Origin: DTJG01 sp964532995 | Lineage (GTDB): Bacteria; Ratteibacteria; UBA8468; B48-G9; DTJG01 | Direction of reading: 5' to 3' | Length of the DNA stretch: 63,936 nt | Assembly: GCA_964532995.1 (NCBI GenBank) | Contig: CAZHJN010000003.1 | Span: 1-63,936 of the forward strand | Part shown: positions 8,301 to 16,246 of the stretch, one piece after another | Layout: each line of letters starts with the position of its first letter | Position numbering within the stretch: position 1 is the first letter of the stretch | Made by a program: the position numbers and the translations under genes | Notes under the pieces: generated by a model | Database searches by the model: none | The model's input: only the letters and a program-made list of their open reading frames with translations | Told to the model about the DNA's origin: nothing

Positions 8301-9398
8301 GTGTTTCAAAATGAGTGGATTAATCTATTTCCCGGTGAGAAATATCTCTGGAAAAACAGGAAATGGCAGGGAATACCAGGAATAGAAAGAACAGCAAAGG
8401 GGACCCTCTGGGCAACATGGTATAGTGGAGGAGAAGGAGAAGGTCCTGACAATTATGTTGTTCTTGCAAGAAGTACAGATTGTGGAAAAACATGGTCCAA
8501 ACCCATCATGGTTATTGACCCACCGGACAACATACGCGCTTATGACCCCTGCCTGTGGATTGACCCAGAGGAAAGAATGTGGTTTTTCTGGAGTATGTGC
8601 GAAAGTAAATTCGATACCACAAAAAACAGATGGACAATCTTTGATGGTAAAGCTGGGGTTTGGTGTATTTTAACAGAAAATCCTGATAGTGAAAACCCTG
8701 AATGGAGCCAGCCAGGAAAAATTGCTGACGGAGTGATGCTCAATAAACCCACTGTTCTTTCAACCGGAGAGTGGCTCTTTCCTATTTCTGTTTGGAACAT
8801 GCCACCATATCTTCCTGAAATGGCCAGATTAAGGTTTTCAAATGTTTATGTATCAAAGGATTCAGGAAAAACAATTGAATTATTAGGTCAGGCGGATATA
8901 CCTGACAGAACCTATTGCGAACATATGATCGTTGAATTAAAAGACAAAAGTCTGTGGATGCTTGTAAGAACATCATATGGAATTGGCGAAAGTTTTTCAT
9001 ACGATAAAGGCAGAACATGGACCATGGGAAGGCCTTCAGGGATACAGGGTCCTGGCTCAAGGTTTTTTATTCGAAGACTGAAATCCGGAAATTTGCTCCT
9101 TATAAATCATTATGAATTCAAAGATAAAATTCGCTCACACATGACAGCTCTGCTTTCAGAAGATGATGGGAAATCCTGGAAATATAAACTTCTGCTGGAT
9201 GAAAGGGAAAAGGTATCATATCCTGATGCGGTAGAATCTGACGGGATAATTTACATTATTTATGACCACGATAGATATGGCGCAAAAGAAATCCTCATGG
9301 CTATGATAACAGAGGAAGATATTAAATCCGGAAAAATTATTTCGCAGGGTTCAAAGCTTAAAATCTTAGTGGATTCAGACCAGAAAAGAGAAGCATAG
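8301..9398 (+). CDS. Sialidase-like BNR/Asp-box repeat protein (six-bladed beta-propeller)
   Basis: 365 residues from a GTG with AAGGAG eight bases upstream. It shows Asp-box motifs S-x-D-x-G-x-T-W in order: STDCGKTWSKP (about residue 55), SKDSGKTIEL (about 190), SYDKGRTWTMG (about 233) and SEDDGKSWKY (about 287). The fold is that of exo-alpha-sialidases and related glycoside hydrolases. There is no signal peptide, so it would be cytoplasmic or exported by another route. Early residues (GIERTAKGTLWATWYSGG) match the uncharacterised sialidase-like family common in Planctomycetes and candidate phyla. The substrate is not known; true sialidase activity is doubtful. Confidence 0.8.
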   Translation: MFQNEWINLFPGEKYLWKNRKWQGIPGIERTAKGTLWATWYSGGEGEGPDNYVVLARSTDCGKTWSKPIMVIDPPDNIRAYDPCLWIDPEERMWFFWSMCESKFDTTKNRWTIFDGKAGVWCILTENPDSENPEWSQPGKIADGVMLNKPTVLSTGEWLFPISVWNMPPYLPEMARLRFSNVYVSKDSGKTIELLGQADIPDRTYCEHMIVELKDKSLWMLVRTSYGIGESFSYDKGRTWTMGRPSGIQGPGSRFFIRRLKSGNLLLINHYEFKDKIRSHMTALLSEDDGKSWKYKLLLDEREKVSYPDAVESDGIIYIIYDHDRYGAKEILMAMITEEDIKSGKIISQGSKLKILVDSDQKREA

Positions 9399-10027
9399 TG
9401 GAAGGGATAATAACTCAACTTGCAACTTTTATAGTTTCAATAATTGAAAGAATTGGGTATGTTGGTGTTTTCATACTTATGACCCTTGAATCAGCTCTTA
9501 TCCCAATCCCCTCAGAAATTACAATGCCTTTTGCAGGGTATCTTGTTTCAGAAAATAAAATGAATATCCATATTCTAGCATTTACAGGAGGACTGGCAAA
9601 TCTTGTTGGTTCTGTTATGGCTTACTGGCTTGGTTTCTGGCTTGAAGATAGATATATAAGAAAGTGGATAAGAAAGTATGGTAAGTTTCTTTTAATTTCA
9701 GGAGATGAGTATGATAGGGCTGAAAAGTGGTTCAGAAAATACGGGGATCAGATTGTTTTTTTTTCAAGGTCGATGCCCGCTGTGAGAACATTCATCTCTC
9801 TTCCAGCAGGTGTTGCAAAAACAAATTTTATAAAATTCTGTATTCTCACATTTCTTGGTTCTCTGATCTGGTCTTATTTTCTTTCATATGTGGGTTTTTT
9901 CCTTGGAAAAAACTGGGCAAGGATTGAGGTTTATTATAGAAAATTTGAGTATCTGATACTTCTTATCGTTATCATCGCAATTGTATGGTTTATTTTTCAC
10001 AGAATTAAAAAGACCAATACAAACTGA
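9398..10027 (+). CDS. DedA/SNARE-associated (VTT domain) membrane protein
   Basis: 209 residues with about five membrane segments. DedA signatures are present: TLESALIPIPSEITMPFAG (about residues 27-46) and FFSRSMPAVRTFISLPAG (about 118-136) with the conserved Arg residues. DedA proteins are undecaprenyl-phosphate or phospholipid flippases/scramblases. The start is a GTG whose first base is the last base of the upstream stop, so translation is coupled to the BNR gene. It converges on pcm with no intervening base. A polyprenyl-phosphate role would fit the glycan-rich content of the window. Confidence 0.88.
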   Translation: MEGIITQLATFIVSIIERIGYVGVFILMTLESALIPIPSEITMPFAGYLVSENKMNIHILAFTGGLANLVGSVMAYWLGFWLEDRYIRKWIRKYGKFLLISGDEYDRAEKWFRKYGDQIVFFSRSMPAVRTFISLPAGVAKTNFIKFCILTFLGSLIWSYFLSYVGFFLGKNWARIEVYYRKFEYLILLIVIIAIVWFIFHRIKKTNTN

Positions 10028-10675
10028 TTATTTCCAGCCTTCTTTCCCTTTTAAAGGCACAAAACGACAGCCACCATGATACTCTTTCATCAATTTTCCT
10101 TTCTTCTTTATTCCCCTTATTAATTCCTGAGAAAAAAGGTCTCCCACAGGAATGATAATTCTTCCATTTTCTTCAAGCTGTTCAATAAGTGGCTGGGGTA
10201 TTTCAGGAGCACCTGCTGTAACAATAATTATTTTATAAGGAGCGTAATCCGCCAACCCAAGTGTTCCATCCCCAATAACTATTGTGGGAGTATATCCCAT
10301 TTTCAGTAATAAATTTCTTGCTCTTTCAGCCAGTTCAGGGATTCTTTCAACAGAATAAACATTGCAACCAATTTCACACAGGATTGCTGTCTGATAACCA
10401 GAACCTGTTCCTATTTCAAGTACTTTATCATTTCTATCAGGCCCAGCCAGTTCAGTCATAATTGCAACCATATAAGGCTGGCTGATTGTTTGCTCATAAC
10501 CTATGGAAATCGGACAATCATCATAAGCACACGCTTTTAGTTCCTGAGGAACGAATTCCTCACGTGGCACTTTGAGAAAGGCAGAAAGAACTTTTTCGTT
10601 TCTTATCCCTCTGCCGCGGATCTGGTATTCAACCATTTCTGTTCTCAGTTTTTCAAAATCTATTTTTTCTTCCAT
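10028..10675 (-). CDS. pcm: Protein-L-isoaspartate O-methyltransferase
   Basis: 215 residues. It has the SAM-binding motif VLEIGTGSGYQTAIL (about residue 80), the substrate-side ISQPYMVAIMTEL motif (about 56) and the later IIVTAGAPEIPQPL block, all typical of Pcm. It repairs isoaspartyl residues in aged proteins using S-adenosylmethionine. It overlaps the start of the upstream GT2 gene by 16 bases and is the last gene of the long Tol-Pal unit. Its stop abuts the convergent DedA stop. Confidence 0.93.
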   Translation of the reverse strand: MEEKIDFEKLRTEMVEYQIRGRGIRNEKVLSAFLKVPREEFVPQELKACAYDDCPISIGYEQTISQPYMVAIMTELAGPDRNDKVLEIGTGSGYQTAILCEIGCNVYSVERIPELAERARNLLLKMGYTPTIVIGDGTLGLADYAPYKIIIVTAGAPEIPQPLIEQLEENGRIIIPVGDLFSQELIRGIKKKGKLMKEYHGGCRFVPLKGKEGWK

Positions 10676-11349
10676 ATATAAAAACCGAGTTTCACAAGCA
10701 TTAAAAAAAAGTTTATTGTGTCTTTTATCGGCCTTATTTTACTTTTTTCATTTTCATAGATAGTACTTACAGGGACAGACACAATCTTTGTCCCTTTCCA
10801 TGAGGCTCTGAGAAGAATCTCTGTTTCTGTTTCAAAATGGTCGGTAATAAGAAACATGTCCTGCAATACCTTTTTTCTTATTGCTCTGAATCCATTCTGA
10901 GAATCGGGTATCCATTGTAAGGCAAGAAAAGAAATTAAAAAAGACATTGAAAGATTTGTTAATCTCCTGACCATGGGCATGTCGGTCCCTTTCATTTTTC
11001 TTTTTCCAACAATAATACCCGCTTTCTTCTTTCTTTCTATTGCTTCAATAAAAACAGGCAAATCTGAAACAGAATGCTGACCGTCACCGTCCATGGTTAT
11101 GATGACTTCAAATTGGAGATCCTGAAGTTGCCTGAAACCGGTTTTCAATGCTGCTCCTTTACCCATACACTGCAGGTGTCTTATCACAACCGCACCATGT
11201 CTTTCCGCAACCGAAGAAGTAGCATCACTGGAACCATCATCAATAACATAGACAGATGGGATTAATTTTCGGACCTCGCTAACTAACCTTCCAATTACCT
11301 TTTCCTCATTATGTGCCGGAATCAGCACAGCAATTCTTATTTTATCCAT
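10660..11349 (-). CDS. Family 2 glycosyltransferase (DPM1/DpgG-like)
   Basis: 229 residues. Motifs are AVLIPAHNEEKVIG at the N terminus, VIDDGSSDATS (nucleotide binding, about residue 35), TMDGDGQH (the DxD-type metal site, about 88) and the QNGFRAIRKKVL segment seen in polyprenyl-phosphate glycosyltransferases. No membrane segment follows. It probably moves a hexose to a polyprenyl phosphate or an envelope acceptor. It lies 2 bases after recG and is not linked to the main glycan locus. Confidence 0.85.
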   Translation of the reverse strand: MDKIRIAVLIPAHNEEKVIGRLVSEVRKLIPSVYVIDDGSSDATSSVAERHGAVVIRHLQCMGKGAALKTGFRQLQDLQFEVIITMDGDGQHSVSDLPVFIEAIERKKKAGIIVGKRKMKGTDMPMVRRLTNLSMSFLISFLALQWIPDSQNGFRAIRKKVLQDMFLITDHFETETEILLRASWKGTKIVSVPVSTIYENEKSKIRPIKDTINFFLMLVKLGFYIWKKK

Positions 11350-11351
11350 TA

Positions 11352-13385
11352 TTAATCAACTATTTTTGTACTGGTACACTGCTGGATATATTCCCTGACT
11401 TTTGAGTATTTTTCACTTAAATACAGACGATTTTTTAAGATTCTCTCTGCTTCTTTACGGGCTTCTGCAAGAAGTTCTATATCCTTAATAATATCTCCAA
11501 TTTTAAGGGGCAAAACCCCGTGCTGCCTCACGCCGAGTAAATCTCCTGGACCTCTAAGAGACAGATCTATTTCTGCAAGCTTAAGTCCATCCTCTATTTC
11601 CAGAAAAGATTCAAGTCGCTTAAGAGATTCAGAATCTTCTGCGTGATAGATTAAAAAGCAATATCCTGTATCGCCACTTCTTCCCACTCTGCCCCGCATC
11701 TGATGAAGCTGAGATAACCCGAATTTTTCGGCCTGGTCTATGATGATAAAGTTTGCATCAGGGACATCTAAACCAACCTCAATAACTGTCGTCGAAACAA
11801 TTAAAAAAATCTGCTTATTTCTGAATTTTTCAATAACAGACGATTTTTCCTCACCGGATAACCTGCCGTGTAACAATCCAATATTATCAGAACCCACAAT
11901 GCTTGATAGACTGTTGTAATGACATATTACTGATGATTCTTCCGAACTTTCAATGGTGGGCGCAACGAAATATCCCTGTTTCTTTTCATGGATCTGTTTT
12001 CTGATAAAATCATATACCTTTTCCATCTCCTCATTTCTGAACAAATAACTGATAACATTTCTTTTACCCTTTGGCAGAGTTCCAATAGTTGAAAGATCGA
12101 CATTGCCATAAAGCGTCAATGCGATACTTCTTGGGATAGGGGTTGCACTCATAGCAAGATAATGTATCTGTCCTGCTCTTTTCTGAATTAAATTCCGCTG
12201 CTCAACACCAAATTTATGTTGCTCATCGACAACAATTGCTTTAATCTGTGGATAGTTGATTTCTTCATTCAAAAGCGCGTGAGTTCCAAATATTATTTTC
12301 AGCTCATTATTTTCTATTCTCTTCATTATTTCCTTTTTCATTTTCCCCGGAAGAGCACCTGTCAACAAACCACATTCAATACCACAGGAAAGAAAAAAAG
12401 GATGCCAGTTAAAATAATGCTGCTCTGCGAGAATTTCTGTCGGCGCCAAAAACACACCCTGTTGTCCTTCAGCCGCAAAAAGCCATAGAAAAAATATCGC
12501 CACCACTGTTTTACCTGAACCAACCTCTCCCTGAAGAAGCCGATTCAATATTCTACCGGATTTCAAATCATCCAGAATTTCATTCATAACCTTAATCTGT
12601 TCCTGCGTTAACTTAAAGGGCAGCATCTTCTCAAAGTTATGAACTGATGAACTTCCGAATTTATTTTCCGCTCCTGCTTGAAAAGGTCCGCTGGCAACAA
12701 GTTTTTTATATATGAGACCAATCTGAAGTTTAAAAAATTCATCAAAAATCAAATATCTTCTTGCCACTTCAAGGTTTATCTGGTTTTTTGGAAAATGTAT
12801 ATTTGTGATGGCATGTTTCATATTGGAAATTTTCAATCTGATTCTGTCTTCAAGTGGCAAAATGTCGGGAACAAAGTTTTGCAGATTTTTTATTGCATAT
12901 CTTATACATTTTCTGATAAGGTTCTGTGATACCCCTGAAGTAATGGAGTAAACTGGAAGAATGTAGTCGAGTCTTTTCCTTTCCTCTATGATTTCAAATA
13001 AAGGATTGTTCACCTGAAGAGTTTCATTATACTGTTCAAGTTTCCCATAAACAAAAATTCTTAATCCTGTTTTCAGTATATTCAGGATATACTCCTGATT
13101 AAAAAAAACAAGAAAGATTGTTCCTGTGCCATCCGATACGGCAAATCTAATCAGAGAAATCCGTCGCAACCGTTTTTTTTCGACCGCGATGATTTCGCCC
13201 CTGAACGACACAGTTTCTCCGGGTATCATTTCACTTATTTTTTTTACCTGTCTTCTATCAAGATACTTTCTGGGAAAATGAAACAGCAGGTCTCTAACAG
13301 TATTAATACCCAGCCTGTTAAAATATTTAGTTCTTTGAGGACCCACACCAGGAATCATTCCAACTGAAGTTTCTGGCAATAGCAT
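11352..13385 (-). CDS. recG: ATP-dependent DNA helicase RecG
   Basis: 677 residues. The N-terminal wedge/OB domain begins with a helix-hairpin-helix-like PGVGPQRTKYFNRLG and DLLFHFPRKYLDRR. The helicase core has Walker A GEVGSGKTVVA (about residue 290), the RecG-type DEQH box VVDEQHKFGV, motif III SATPIPRSIAL, and motif VI QMRGRVGRSG. The C-terminal GPGDLLGVRQHG motif is diagnostic. RecG remodels stalled forks and Holliday junctions. Length is at the short end of the family. It follows the unknown gene by 2 bases. Confidence 0.96.
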   Translation of the reverse strand: MLLPETSVGMIPGVGPQRTKYFNRLGINTVRDLLFHFPRKYLDRRQVKKISEMIPGETVSFRGEIIAVEKKRLRRISLIRFAVSDGTGTIFLVFFNQEYILNILKTGLRIFVYGKLEQYNETLQVNNPLFEIIEERKRLDYILPVYSITSGVSQNLIRKCIRYAIKNLQNFVPDILPLEDRIRLKISNMKHAITNIHFPKNQINLEVARRYLIFDEFFKLQIGLIYKKLVASGPFQAGAENKFGSSSVHNFEKMLPFKLTQEQIKVMNEILDDLKSGRILNRLLQGEVGSGKTVVAIFFLWLFAAEGQQGVFLAPTEILAEQHYFNWHPFFLSCGIECGLLTGALPGKMKKEIMKRIENNELKIIFGTHALLNEEINYPQIKAIVVDEQHKFGVEQRNLIQKRAGQIHYLAMSATPIPRSIALTLYGNVDLSTIGTLPKGKRNVISYLFRNEEMEKVYDFIRKQIHEKKQGYFVAPTIESSEESSVICHYNSLSSIVGSDNIGLLHGRLSGEEKSSVIEKFRNKQIFLIVSTTVIEVGLDVPDANFIIIDQAEKFGLSQLHQMRGRVGRSGDTGYCFLIYHAEDSESLKRLESFLEIEDGLKLAEIDLSLRGPGDLLGVRQHGVLPLKIGDIIKDIELLAEARKEAERILKNRLYLSEKYSKVREYIQQCTSTKIVD

Positions 13386-13387
13386 GA

Positions 13388-13930
13388 TTAGCGAAGAGGC
13401 AATTCCATTTGTTCCCGTGCTGAAGAAATTATTTTATAAAACTTAAGAATCCTTAAAAGATCACAGATTGGTGAAGTATATATCCTTCTTGGTTCTATTC
13501 TCTCAATCACCCCCGAGATAATCGAGGGAATCGTCATTATATGGTTAATACCTGTATCCTCAAGTTTTTTCATCACCCTATCTCTCAGATCTGCGTGGGC
13601 AGGTAACTGAGGAATTATCAGCAATTTTATGAAAGGCTCTCCTTTAAACCATTCAGTAAATCTCCTTGTTTGTTCTTCCCGGGCAAATTCTACAATCTCA
13701 GGAAATGTTTCAAGAATTCTTGTGGTAATCTTGCAGGTATGCCAGGCAAGCGCCTTCACGACTGCAAGCGATATATTCTGGATAGATGTTTCGTCAAGAA
13801 TAAAACCTGTATCAGAACCCTCCAGTTCTTTTCCTATCTTTCTCACCAGTACAAGGTTTCCATGCCTTGCTGTAAAAAATTTTCTCTGTTGAAAGAACTC
13901 TTCAACCAGTTCAAGAATCACTTCACTCAT
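13388..13930 (-). CDS. Unrecognised conserved-looking protein between pilD and recG
   Basis: 180 residues, mixed alpha/beta, no signal peptide or membrane segment. I do not recognise the family. Visible features: an N-terminal helix with LVEEFFQQRKFFTARHGN, a segment ISLAVVKALAWHT (about residues 50-63), a central strand LLIIPQLP, and a C-terminal helix ending EQMELPLR. The order helix, strand pair, V-x-K strand and W-H-T loosely recalls PD-(D/E)XK nuclease-like domains, but the acidic residues are not convincing, so no function is assigned. The neighbours (PilD 2 bases upstream, RecG 2 bases downstream) show it is co-transcribed and real. Confidence 0.8.
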   Translation of the reverse strand: MSEVILELVEEFFQQRKFFTARHGNLVLVRKIGKELEGSDTGFILDETSIQNISLAVVKALAWHTCKITTRILETFPEIVEFAREEQTRRFTEWFKGEPFIKLLIIPQLPAHADLRDRVMKKLEDTGINHIMTIPSIISGVIERIEPRRIYTSPICDLLRILKFYKIISSAREQMELPLR

Positions 13931-13932
13931 GG

Positions 13933-14736
13933 TCAGGGGATGAAGTAAAGTGAAAGAAAATAATTACCTTTATACAGTATAGCAATTATGGCGCCTATTG
14001 CAAGATAAGGACCAAATGGCACATAATCATCCCATTTTTTCCTCTTTGAATATATTAACAGCAAACTTATTATAGTACCCATTATTGAACCGAAAAATAT
14101 GGAAAGGAAAACACCCTTCCATCCGAGAAAAGCCCCTATAGCAGCAAGCAACTTTAAATCTCCACCACCCATCGCCTCTTTCTTCCAGACAATCTTTCCT
14201 ATTATCATAAGAAATGCAACAATCAATGCACCGATAATTACACCCGTCAGACTGTATGTGACCCGAGTAAAAATATTCCACATGCTGCCCTGTGAAATGA
14301 AAAAACTTTCACATAAAAATGCGCCAAGAAGTCCAAGCGGAATAAGGGGTAACACAATTATATCCGGAACCAGAAATGTCTCAAAGTCAATGCCACTGAT
14401 AATTATAAGCCCCATCACAAAAATAAAATAGAACAAAAATGTACAGTAAAAACCAGATATCCAGAATTTCTGGAAAAGCAAAAGAGTTAAAATACCGGTG
14501 GAGATTTCAATTACGGGGTATCTCGGCGAAATGGTTCTCCTGCAATAGCGACACCTACCCCACAGAATGATATAACTCACTATGGGAATGTTATCAAACC
14601 ATTTTATTGCGTGACGGCATTTCGGACAGAATGAACCAGGGGAAACAATTGATTTATTCCTTGGCATACGATATACACAGACATTAATAAAACTGCCAAA
14701 ACATGCACCGATAAAGAAAACGATAAACTCTATCAT
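13933..14736 (-). CDS. pilD: Prepilin peptidase / N-methyltransferase PilD
   Basis: 267 residues, polytopic. The N-terminal methyltransferase part has the two CxxC pairs (CPKCRHA and CRYCRRT, about residues 37-67) that bind zinc. The aspartyl protease sites are the D in SGIDFETFLVPD (about 115) and GGGDLKLLAAIGAFLG (about 192). It cleaves class III leaders after Gly and methylates the new N terminus, so it should process the pilins at 239-8171. It overlaps the LysM lipoprotein gene by 4 bases (ATGA). Confidence 0.95.
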   Translation of the reverse strand: MIEFIVFFIGACFGSFINVCVYRMPRNKSIVSPGSFCPKCRHAIKWFDNIPIVSYIILWGRCRYCRRTISPRYPVIEISTGILTLLLFQKFWISGFYCTFLFYFIFVMGLIIISGIDFETFLVPDIIVLPLIPLGLLGAFLCESFFISQGSMWNIFTRVTYSLTGVIIGALIVAFLMIIGKIVWKKEAMGGGDLKLLAAIGAFLGWKGVFLSIFFGSIMGTIISLLLIYSKRKKWDDYVPFGPYLAIGAIIAILYKGNYFLSLYFIP

Positions 14737-15557
14737 GGAATCAAAAGTTTCTGCCCGATTATAATATCATCTTTTTTCATATTATTGATCTCCCGCAGTT
14801 TTTTAGTGGTGGTACCATATTTTTTTGCTATGGAAGAAAGAGTATCACCTTTTTTTACTGCATAATACTTCGTCGGGGAATCTGCAGTTTTTGCGGGTTG
14901 AACCTCGGTGTTTTCATGGGCTGTTTGTTTTTTTAAAAGAGCCTGTTTTAACAAAAAAATTTCGCTTTCCTGTCTTACAATTTCTTTAAGCAATGTCTCT
15001 ATCTGTCCATCATAGTATTTTTTCAGATTGACAATCTCATTTTCCTGAACAAAATTTTTGGTATTAACAGCATCAAATTCTGTGGCGATTTGCTGCATCG
15101 ATGTTTTGACAGCAAGAAGGTCTTTTTGAAAATTAACCATTGAATCAGTAAGGGATATTGATGTTCTTATCAATTCATTCTGAGATTTTTTTACTGCTTC
15201 TATTTCCTGATTAAACAGACCATTTTTCTCTTCCTGTCCTTTTTTGAAAAGCTCAAATTCTTTTCTCTGATTCTGAAGGGTGTCATCAACAGCAATTTTT
15301 AATTCTTTTATCTGCCCTTTGGTGTCCTCAGAAACACTGAGAAGAACTGCCTGCTGCTGTTGTATTGTTTGCTGCATACTTTCGATCCTGCTATCAATTT
15401 CCTGAAACCTTTTCGAAATTTTAGCTTCGCTGGCTGCAAGCTTCTGGTCTATTTCGGTCCCGAGCAAATCCAGGTCTTCTTTATTCGCAATTGTCGTGCA
15501 ACCGGCAAACACCAAACATAAAAATGTTATTACCAGGAAAAAGCGCGATTTCTTCAT
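14733..15557 (-). CDS. LysM-domain coiled-coil lipoprotein
   Basis: 274 residues. A lipoprotein signal ends in the lipobox VFAGC (Cys about 19). A long Gln/Glu/Lys-rich coiled coil covers about residues 30-215. A single LysM domain closes the protein (YYAVKKGDTLSSIAKKYG, about 231-274), binding GlcNAc-containing peptidoglycan. It follows pal by 4 bases. The place next to Pal is where CpoB (YbgF) sits in proteobacterial tol loci, and CpoB also starts with a coiled coil, but CpoB has TPR repeats and not LysM. It may be a functional stand-in that tethers outer membrane to wall. Confidence 0.85.
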   Translation of the reverse strand: MKKSRFFLVITFLCLVFAGCTTIANKEDLDLLGTEIDQKLAASEAKISKRFQEIDSRIESMQQTIQQQQAVLLSVSEDTKGQIKELKIAVDDTLQNQRKEFELFKKGQEEKNGLFNQEIEAVKKSQNELIRTSISLTDSMVNFQKDLLAVKTSMQQIATEFDAVNTKNFVQENEIVNLKKYYDGQIETLLKEIVRQESEIFLLKQALLKKQTAHENTEVQPAKTADSPTKYYAVKKGDTLSSIAKKYGTTTKKLREINNMKKDDIIIGQKLLIP

Positions 15558-15561
15558 TTTC

Positions 15562-16197
15562 TCATTGTTTTATTTTGAATTCGGCTCTTCTATTTTTAGC
15601 CCATGCTTCCTCATTATGCCCGGGATCTGCAGGCTGTGCTTCTCCATAACTTATAGTGTAAAGCCTTTTTGGAGAAATACCAAGACCAACAAGAAAATTC
15701 CTGGTGCTTAATGCCCTTTTCTCACCAAGAACAAGATTATACTCGTCTGTTCCTCGTTCATCGCAGTGACCTTCTATAAGGATTGAAACATCTGAATTTT
15801 GCTTAAGATACTCAGCAAGTGTTTTCAGTTTACCCTGTTCAGATGTTTTTATTTCATACCTGTCGAAATCAAAATAGACAGGCTGAAATATGTGCTGAAC
15901 ATCCCGCGCGGGTTCCACAAATTTCGGTTGTTCTGCTGACTTTACAGGTGGAATCTCACCACCGGTGGTAGCAGTCGCCACTTCTGTTGGGGTTGCTACA
16001 CCGGGAATTTCTCGCGTTGTGACATCCGGCTGTGTCGATGGCTTTCGGGCAGGTTGTTCAGAAGGTTGTTCCAGTGCTTGTTTTGATTCAACTGGCGAAG
16101 TCTTCTTCTTTGAATAAGGACAGCAACCTGATAAGCCAAAAATTATGATAAACAAAATAGAAATGCCAATTACTGATGTTATCTTAATTTTTTCCAC
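15562..16197 (-). CDS. pal: Peptidoglycan-associated lipoprotein Pal (OmpA-like)
   Basis: 211 residues. The lipoprotein signal ends at LSGC (about residue 25). A Pro/Thr/Gln-rich spacer of about 80 residues follows, longer than in E. coli Pal. The OmpA-like domain runs from about 107 (VYFDFDRYEIK) through EGHCDERGTDEYN, LGEKRALSTRNFL and KNRRAEF, the diaminopimelate-binding set. Pal anchors the outer membrane to peptidoglycan and is recycled by TolB. It has its own near-consensus promoter overlapping the end of tolB. Confidence 0.95.
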   Translation of the reverse strand: MEKIKITSVIGISILFIIIFGLSGCCPYSKKKTSPVESKQALEQPSEQPARKPSTQPDVTTREIPGVATPTEVATATTGGEIPPVKSAEQPKFVEPARDVQHIFQPVYFDFDRYEIKTSEQGKLKTLAEYLKQNSDVSILIEGHCDERGTDEYNLVLGEKRALSTRNFLVGLGISPKRLYTISYGEAQPADPGHNEEAWAKNRRAEFKIKQ

Positions 16198-16218
16198 ATT
16201 CGCCCCCTTTGTTGAGTG

Positions 16219-16246
16219 ATTATATCAAAACTGTCTATTTTGTCAA
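16219..16246 (-). promoter_or_regulatory. Consensus promoter upstream of pal
   Basis: On the minus strand TTGACA (16241-16246) and TATAAT (16219-16224) are separated by 16 bases; both hexamers match the sigma70 consensus exactly. The -35 overlaps the tolB stop. Transcription would start about 15 bases before the pal ATG and continue into the LysM, pilD and recG genes. Confidence 0.8.

Noticed and set aside
8425..8673. Short open frame inside the BNR gene
   Set aside because: It lies in another frame of a well-supported gene and matches nothing.
10572..10763. Short plus-strand open frame across pcm and the GT2 gene
   Set aside because: It is antisense to two well-supported genes and has no ribosome site or recognisable motif.
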